From positions 62,001 to 126,000 of the forward strand of contig JAINUG010000048.1 in the NCBI GenBank assembly GCA_029706075.1: a stretch of DNA of 64,000 bases. Direction: 5' to 3'. This document shows positions 57,657 to 64,000 of the stretch, in pieces. The notes beneath the pieces were generated by a model that had not been told where the DNA came from, searched no databases, and saw only the letters and a list, made by a program, of their open reading frames with translations. The DNA comes from Aldrovandia affinis (lineage: Eukaryota > Chordata > Actinopteri > Notacanthiformes > Halosauridae). Both the position numbers and the translations under genes were made by a program. Each line of letters starts with the position of its first letter. Position 1 is the stretch's first letter.

Positions 57657-58232
57657 GTTCGCCTTTAGGTGGCCTCTCGGAGGAGTTGAACCAGGAAGTA
57701 GGTCAATAAGGCAGTCGTAGGCGTGATGAGGTGGTAAGGTGCAGGCACAGGACTTGCTGAAAGCCTGGCCGAGGTCGTGGTATTCAGAGGGCACGAGTGA
57801 CAGGTTGACCGATCTTTCTCTAGCCATGGGTGTGGAGTCTCCAGGGGTAGCTGCGGAACGAAGGCATGACTTCTGACAGTAAGAGCTCCACTCCCGGATG
57901 TTTCCAGTGGTCCAGTCAATACTGGGATTGTGGGTCGCCAGCCAGGGTACGCCAAGCACCACTGGAGCGTGGGGAGACTCCATGAGATAGAGTGCTAGCT
58001 TCTCTCTGTGATTCCCGGAAACAAGCAGCTCCAGGGGCTGGGTGATCTCCTGAATTTCCGCTAGAGGCGTACCTGTCAGGGTCTTGGTCTGGAGAGGTGT
58101 CGCTAGACGAGACACTGGGATTCCCATGCGACGAACCAGGGTAGGGCAGATGAGGTTGGCATCGGCCCCCGAGTCAATCAGGGCCTGCACCGGAAACTGC
58201 TCTCCTTGCCAGGAGAGGAGGACGTGGAGCAT
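57657..58232 (-). pseudogene. Gypsy protease and start of RT
   Basis: Retropepsin site ALIDSGADANLI, then VLGVPWLATHNPSIDW, and the start of RT (HHAYDCLIDLLPGSTPPRGH). The protein is then cut off. Loss of RT means it cannot move on its own. Confidence 0.85.
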
Positions 58233-58426
58233 GGGATGTTGGGGTCAGAAGGTTGATAGCTGCCCGTCAGAATCTCCCTCTTCACTGACGGGAGTTGTCT
58301 TTTACCAGGCATGAAGACCAGAAATGTCCTCTGCCTCCGCAGTAAAGGCAAAGTCCCCCCTCCCGGCGGCGCTGGTGTTCGGCCTCGGATAGATGTGTCC
58401 AATTCAATTGCATGGGCTACGTGATC

Positions 58427-59175
58427 TCAGTGGGTTGAGCAGGGGAGTTGGATCGCATCGCAGACTGGAAGCGGGTGGAAGCAGGGTATTCGCAATGCCT
58501 CCTTCCTCTCTCCAGTAGACGAGTGTCGATGCGGATGGCTAGGTCCATGTCCAGTGTCCAGCATCCTCTCGGAGAGGTTGTGCATGAAAGCATCGTAGGT
58601 GGTCTCGGAATTCCATCCTGCTGAGGTAGCCAGGGTCCGGAACTCGATGGAGTAGTCTGAGATGGATTGGTCTCCCTGGCGCAGATGAAGCAGTTGGCGG
58701 GCAGCCGCCCGTCCGACCGAGGATTGGTCGAAAACCCTTTTCATCTTCTCCGCAAAGGAAGAGAAGGTTGCGGGAGTGGGGTGTCCGGACTCCCAGAGAA
58801 AGGTTCCCCGAGCTTTTACCCCAAGGAGCATGATTACATAAGCTACCTTTGCTCTCTCCGTGGGAAACGAGGAGGGCTGGAGTTCGATCATCATGGATCA
58901 TTGATTCAGAAAAGCGCGACACGAGTTGGGGTCGCCCAGGTAGCGTTCTAGAGGGGGTAATTGTGGTTCGGACCTCCTCTGATAACCGGCTTGCGTCTGT
59001 AATTGGATTGCTACAGTCTGTGCAGCACGGGCAGTCACTGCCGAATCCTGGGTGACTTGGGTCATGTCTGAAAACTGCTCCGCCAGAGCTTGGACGGTCT
59101 GCTGCAACGTCCGCAGGGTTGTCCCAGGATAATCTCGTGGTGACGAGCAGCGTCGGCAGGGTCGGGTTGGTCCGC
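58427..59175 (-). pseudogene. Gypsy gag, frameshifted
   Basis: A leader coiled coil (VQALAEQFSDMTQVTQDSAV) and LPPLERYLGDPNSCRAFLNQ are in one frame. The frame then shifts to FPTERAKVAYVIMLLGVKAR, then GHPTPATFSSFAEKMKRVF and DYSIEFRTLATSAGWN, the Ty3 gag core. The zinc knuckle CLYCGGRGHFWSSC follows near 58310-58355 in a further frame. Confidence 0.82.
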
Positions 59176-59195
59176 TGGTTCCATCATGGCCAGAT

Positions 59196-59814
59196 TGTCA
59201 GGAACAGTGTCGGAAAACCAGGCGCGGACCCAGGAATGCAATCATTTATTGCAAAAACAATAGGCAATGGTCAAACAGGAGCAATCAGGGCAATACAGGA
59301 ATCCAAAGAGTGGTCGGGGACAGGAAAAGTTCGTTCCAGGCTTCAGGTGTGTCAGAGGCAGGCAAGACGTGGTCAATGGGCAGGCAGAGGTCGATAATGG
59401 GGAATCAGTCCGGGGAACACAGAGAGGAGCAGGGCAGGAACCACGAGGAGCACGGACAGGTGGATCGGGAACGAGACTGAGACAGGAATAAACACGGAAG
59501 CACGAACATGAGGAAACGGAACACGGGTAAACAAAGAAAACGCTGGAAAGTTGTGTAGGCATAAGCAAAGCACAAGACAATCTGGCAATGAACATGGGAA
59601 ACGAACAGCTTAACTACATCAGACATAACGAGAAACAATCAGGAATTAACACGAATGCAGCTAACTGCAATCAGACACATGAGGAACAGGTGAAAACGAT
59701 AATACGAGACTGGAAACAGGTAAGCGAAAGTAAAAACACGGACCGGACAACCAGGAAAACATTGAATAAACTACAAACACCTCATTTCGGGGAACACGAA
59801 CACGAGACGTGACA
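59196..59814 (-). mobile_element. Gypsy 5' LTR
   Basis: 619 bp with TG...CA ends (TGTCAGGAACAG to CGTGACA on the plus strand). It sits directly upstream, on the minus strand, of the gag start. Confidence 0.82.
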
Positions 59815-61090
59815 ATGCTCTGTCCCTATGTTGTCCAATAGATCACTTAGATAACTAATATCTGCACACGGCTAAATTCCTGTATGTTTTGTTAACCAGG
59901 CCAGTAACAGTACGCGTTATACATAAATATAACCACTGTTAGTATATTATCAGAATGTCAAGCAAAACAGAAATATTGCCTGTATGCTATGCTTAGGAGT
60001 GACACGCTTAGGACTTGAAATGAAGCAGACACATTAGGTATTTAGGTTGTGCAGGATACAGAACTCATAACACAAAGAACACAAGGAGTGAGTCAAACAT
60101 CAATTCAAATCGAAGGTCCAAGTGTTCATTTGTGCAGCAGTAAACTATCTCTGTCCGATTAAGTAATGGTCACGTGTAGGGGAGGAATTCGGACTTCACG
60201 ATCTGAAGCCCAAGGACCAGACGGGGTGCTCCCGGGGTGCTCCCCCCACCAGATAATGACCACGAAGGACGTGGAGCATGCTTCACCTGTCACTGTAATT
60301 TACGAGCCCAGTTCGGGCGAGTCTCCAACGGCACGAGGAGGAGAGGATGTGGATTAAAAGTTAAATAAATGAATCCCACCACGTTTAATTATTTTACCTT
60401 TGTATCAGGGATTCTGCTAAATTTACCGCCAGCATTCCTGAGTCGCACGGCAGATAGATTATAAACCCCTGGAATTAGACTATCTGCATAAATCGTGTGG
60501 GAACGATGTAGCCATTTATCAAATAAAATTATCAGTGCATGATACATGTAAATATATAGTACACAGGTCAGCTGAAGTGTCTGTTTATGTCCGTTTATTT
60601 ATTTTTATTAAAGAGTGAAGGACAAAGAAATAAATGATGGAAAATGTACACAAATGAGAGTAGAAGTGGTCACATGGGAGAATGGAATGTGATGAGATCA
60701 TGGGGAGGGGTTGGGTCAGGTGGGTGTGGTGATGACGTTAAGCTCCGAGGCAGGAGGGGTTATGACATGTTAAAAAAGTGGATGCACGGAAAGGGGGGTC
60801 AGAGCTGTTTTCGCAAACCAGCCTGGTTTCTTGTATGTGATTTCGCATTATGTAGAATAAACCCTATTACATCAGACTCTGAAGAACGTGTTGTTTTTGA
60901 AGAAGTATTAAGTGTGGTTTGGGATCTCTCAGTCTAACTGGCCCTGGCTAAGATCTGATTCTCCCACAGTCTGGCTTTGCCTTCAAATCTCATTTTCTAA
61001 TGTTACTCAGCTTGCACCACAGGCGTCAAAGGTTAATCTCATCTTCTCAAAACAATAAAACTATCTTAAAGGTAAATAAATATTACCAGC
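59815..61090. other. Unassigned, possible LTR-like stretch
   Basis: No gene recognised. About 60560-61060 has AATAAA (60857), a GGGGTTGGGTCAGGTGGGT block and a CAAACCAGCCTGG stretch that could be an old LTR, but no paired ends were found. 60160-60360 is GC-rich with no known family. Confidence 0.3.
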
Positions 61091-62640
61091 ATTAAAAAAA
61101 GTATTGTATACAGTTCTTTACCTCAATATGTCTGTCCGAAGCTGTCAGAAACCTGATGGATCGCACGGAGCACAGGCGGTTTCATAAAAATAATGGTGAC
61201 CATATCCCTCAGGTTAGGCAATACACCACCAGTGATCCTCTGGGCCGACCGCACCACCCTCTGGAGCCTCTGCCGATCCCATTTGGTGCAGTTGCCATGC
61301 CAGGTGGTGATGCAGTCGGTCATGACGCTTTCAATGGTACACCTGTAAAAACTCCTGAGGATAGGTGAGGGCATGCCAAACTTCCTCAGCCTTCTGAGGT
61401 TGAAAAGGCAATGCTGGGATTTCACCAGTGTATCCATGTGCCAGGACCACTTCAGGTTCTCGGAGATATAAACTCAGAGGAACCTGAGACTACTGACCCA
61501 TTCCACAGTGACCCCGTTGATGGTTAGGGGCACATGCTCAACCCTTTTCCTTGGTTTCCCAGCGTTGAGCTCAATGTTATTCTCCTGGCACCACACTGAG
61601 AGTGCTATCACCTCGTCCATCTAGGCCGCGGTGTCATTGTTGGTAATCAGGCCCACTACTGTCGTGTCGTTAGCAAACTTGATGATAGCATTGGAGCTGT
61701 GCCTGGCTGTACAATCACTGGTGTAGATGGAGTATAGGAACTGTAATTGATAAAAATCATTCTCACATAGTTGCCCGCCTTCACCTCCAGATGGGACAGT
61801 GCCTTGTGCATCGCAATGTCGATTGCGTCACCTGTGGATCTGTTGGTGTGATACGTGAATTGCAGGTGGTCCAGCATGTCCATGTAGGATAGAGCAGATG
61901 TGTTCCTTGATCGCGCTTTCATAATGATGGATGTAAGTGCTACAAGTCTATAGTTGTTGAGGCACATAACTATGGTTTTTTTGGGGACAGGTATGATGAT
62001 GGACATCTTGAGGCATGTTGGAACGACAGCCTGGGTGAGGGAGAGGTGAAAATATCTGTTAGCACAGGGGCCAGCTGGAATGTGCATGCCCGGAGGACAC
62101 GCCCTGGTATCCCATCTGGCCCGGCTGCTTTCCGTGTGTCAACCTGCCATAGAATCTTTGTTACCTCACCTATATTCAGTCTGAGTGTGTCTACAGGGGG
62201 GCTTAAGTCACAGGAGGGCTGTGGTGAAGGGCAGGTGGTAGTTGAAAATGGGGGGCATGATGGTAGACAGGGGTCTGTGGGGCTGGAGGTGCAGGGGTAT
62301 CAGTGTTTACCTCAAACCGGCTGGTCTAGGAGGGAGGTGTTGTTGGTTACCTCACAGCTTATTTTCCCTCTATAGTTTGTGATGGACTGTAAGCCTTGCC
62401 ACAGGCTTCTGGAATTGGACACCTTGAACCTCGAGCTTATCCCTGTATTGCTTCTTCCCCACCTTGATAGCTTTGTGGACTGCATATTTGATCTTCCTGA
62501 TCTCAGTGGGGTCTTTGGATTTGCAGGCATTATGTTGTTCCTTTAGTGCTGCTTTGACTGCCTAGTTTTTAACTCAGAAGTTGTCATTTGGGTAATAACA
62601 GACAGACTTAGTTAGCATGGCAGCGTCCATACAGAACTTG
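61091..62640 (-). mobile_element. Rex/CR1-like LINE, RT core deleted
   Basis: Minus strand, in order: [49 protein letters not shown], then directly [20 protein letters not shown] and [10 protein letters not shown], then LRFL, QHCLFNLRRLRKFGMP and FYRCTIESVMTDCITTWHGN. About 60 residues between INYSS and LYSIYTSDC are missing. The box reads FANDT where FADDT is expected. Confidence 0.78.
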
Positions 62641-62769
62641 ATGTGACCCAGCATAGCTGAGGCAAATTCCTCCACATTGTTGTTGGTAGCATTTTTAAAC
62701 ATGTCCCAGTCTGAGTCCTCCAGGCTGTCCTTGAGTCTATCCACAGCTTATTCTGACCAGCATTGGACT

Positions 62770-64000
62770 ACTCTTGAGGTGGGAGTCTGTCTCTTTAAGA
62801 GAGGGCGGTACTTAGTGTGCACCATCTATATTTGTTTAAAACCTGTGCCTTTGTATTCAGCAACGTTACCCACGCCCAGACAAGGGTGTGACATTTGGTG
62901 TCAGAAGTGAGATGGCCAGCCGGAGGAAGCAGATGAATCCCTTAAAGAGGGCGGGGCTCCGAATCCTGCCTGGCCGGAGGCTGCTAGAGGAGCCGGCGTC
63001 GGCATCAGAAGAAAAGGAGGCGGGGGCTATTGGCGGTGGACTACTGCTAGAGAAAGAGGAAGAGAACATGTCATTGGAGGGGGAGTGCTACGACTCTGTA
63101 GATATGGGGACACGCCCAAAGGTTAACCCACAGCATGCAACTGTGGCTCCACCTCCAGAGTCAGAAATTGTGACACTCCTGAGAGACTTTTTAACCACCC
63201 AACAAAGACGAGAAGACGGTCTGAGAGAAGTGATCCAGGGTCTGAGAACTTCATTCTTGGGGGCCCAAGCAGGGGTCCAGGAGACCGTCTTAGAGAGTCT
63301 TAGGATGGCGCTTCCTACTCCCGCCCCACGATGCCGAGGTGCAAGACCAACCCAGTCCTCACCAATACCCAGCTCTACCTTGGTAGTAGCTACCTCTACA
63401 TCCACCACTTTGCCAAGAGATGAGAGGGCGTATCAGAGCCGAAGATGCCTCTGTACCAGCAGGGGGAGGATATGGAGAATGACTTACTCTGGTTCGAGAG
63501 AATGGCTAAGACATGGGTCTGGCCCGAGGGGCAGTGGGCCTGCCGACTGGTTCCTCTCTTGACAGGCAAAGCCCTTGAAGCCTACACAGCGATGGATGAG
63601 GAGAGATCAGACGTGTACAGAGACCTCAAAGAAGCGCTGCTCAGGAAGTTTGACATCACCCCAGAGACCTACCGACTGCGGTTCCAATCGATAACAGCCC
63701 CACCCGGAGAGATGCTGAGGGAAACCTACGACCGGCTAAAAGGATTGTATCATCGCTGGATGCATCCTGAAATTCACAGCAAGGAGGAGATTGGCGAGAC
63801 TGTGATCCTGGAACAGCTGCTGAAGGTTCTGCCACATGACATGCGTGTCTGGGTCAAGGAGCACGAGCCTAAGGATGGAGTGACCGCAGCTAAGCTGGCA
63901 GGGCAGTACCACAACGCTCATCGAGGAACCCCCCCTGGTCCTCAGCGTCAGCCATCCTACCACAGCAACCCCACCAGAAGCCGAGAAACCTGGGACAACA
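62770..64000 (+). mobile_element. Gypsy element with SCAN-like gag, runs off the window
   Basis: An LTR 3' part ends GGGTGTGACA (62893), followed by a primer-site-like TGGTGTCAGAAGTGAGAT (62897) and gag. The left LTR limit is uncertain because a LINE abuts it. Pol would lie beyond 64000. Confidence 0.75.
62912..64000 (+). pseudogene. Gypsy gag with SCAN-like capsid, partial
   Basis: Starts MASRRKQMNPLKRAGLR. A frame change near 63440 moves into KMPLYQQGEDMENDLLWFER, which stays open to the window end. The capsid reads LRFQSITAPPGEMLRETYDR, LKGLYHRWMHPEIHSKEEIG, ETVILEQLLKVLPHDMRVWV, close to the SCAN domain of mammalian zinc-finger proteins, which is known to come from Gmr1-like Gypsy gag. 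The shift may be decay or a programmed one. Confidence 0.78.

Larger units (their letters stand above)
57657..59814 (-). mobile_element. Gypsy retrotransposon, 3' half missing
   Basis: Read on the minus strand: LTR (59814 to 59196), gag, zinc knuckle, protease, first residues of RT, then a cut at about 57657. RT, RNase H, integrase and the second LTR are missing. No stop-free pol remains. Confidence 0.88.

Noticed and set aside
58084..59497. Plus-strand open frames over the Gypsy element
   Set aside because: Antisense shadows of the gag, protease and LTR on the minus strand.

Overview
The window is a piece of a ray-finned (teleost) fish genome. This rests on two genes with vertebrate exon structure and on the repeats: several Tc1 families, a V-SINE of the DANA/HE1 type, an L1-Tx1 LINE, L2/CR1/Rex-like LINEs, hAT elements and Gypsy LTRs. 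The exact fish lineage cannot be told from sequence reading alone.

Only two protein-coding host genes are visible, both on the + strand. The 3' part of a ceramide synthase gene of the CerS5/CerS6 type (best fit cers6) lies in seven exons between 20910 and 43087. It starts inside the protein, so its first exons lie left of position 1 or were missed. A complete nostrin gene follows 2.6 kb downstream: 16 exons, 45684 to 54648, 541 codons, with F-BAR, HR1-like and SH3 regions. CERS6 followed by NOSTRIN on the same strand is also the mammalian order, so the block is an old syntenic pair. One gene makes (dihydro)ceramide in the ER membrane and the other is a membrane-bending adaptor. They are neighbours but no shared pathway is implied.

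Everything else that could be identified is repeat DNA. Left block (1-20 kb): a broken L1-Tx1 LINE carrying a SINE with a 13-bp target-site duplication, a V-SINE, a hAT remnant, a (CT)n tract, a CACTG-ended element with subterminal repeats, a tRNA-Glu-like SINE, a reversed L2 LINE, two abutting Tc1 elements (one with a hAT element inside), another hAT-like element and a second copy of the first SINE. cers6 introns: a solo LTR, a CR1-like LINE, a 20-bp minisatellite split by a Tc1 with an internal 120-bp duplication, a Tc1 holding a THAP-like exon and a LINE fragment with a 2A-like motif, and a three-level nest (hAT in Tc1 in Tc1). nostrin intron 14: a SINE, LINE remains, and a MITE-like element with a large internal palindrome. 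Right block (55-64 kb): a solo LTR with a perfect 5-bp duplication, a SINE, a truncated Gypsy element with LTR, gag and protease, a Rex/CR1-like LINE, and a second Gypsy element whose SCAN-like gag runs off the window end.

I found no CRISPR array, operon or other prokaryote-type system and no evidence for a wholly new system. The most unusual signals are the 2A-like LINE leader, the nested and internally duplicated Tc1 elements, the palindrome element, and the damage at the catalytic motif in each of the four LINE reverse transcriptases whose motif region could be read. Exon borders were read by hand from splice signals and remembered family sequence and have not been checked with transcripts.
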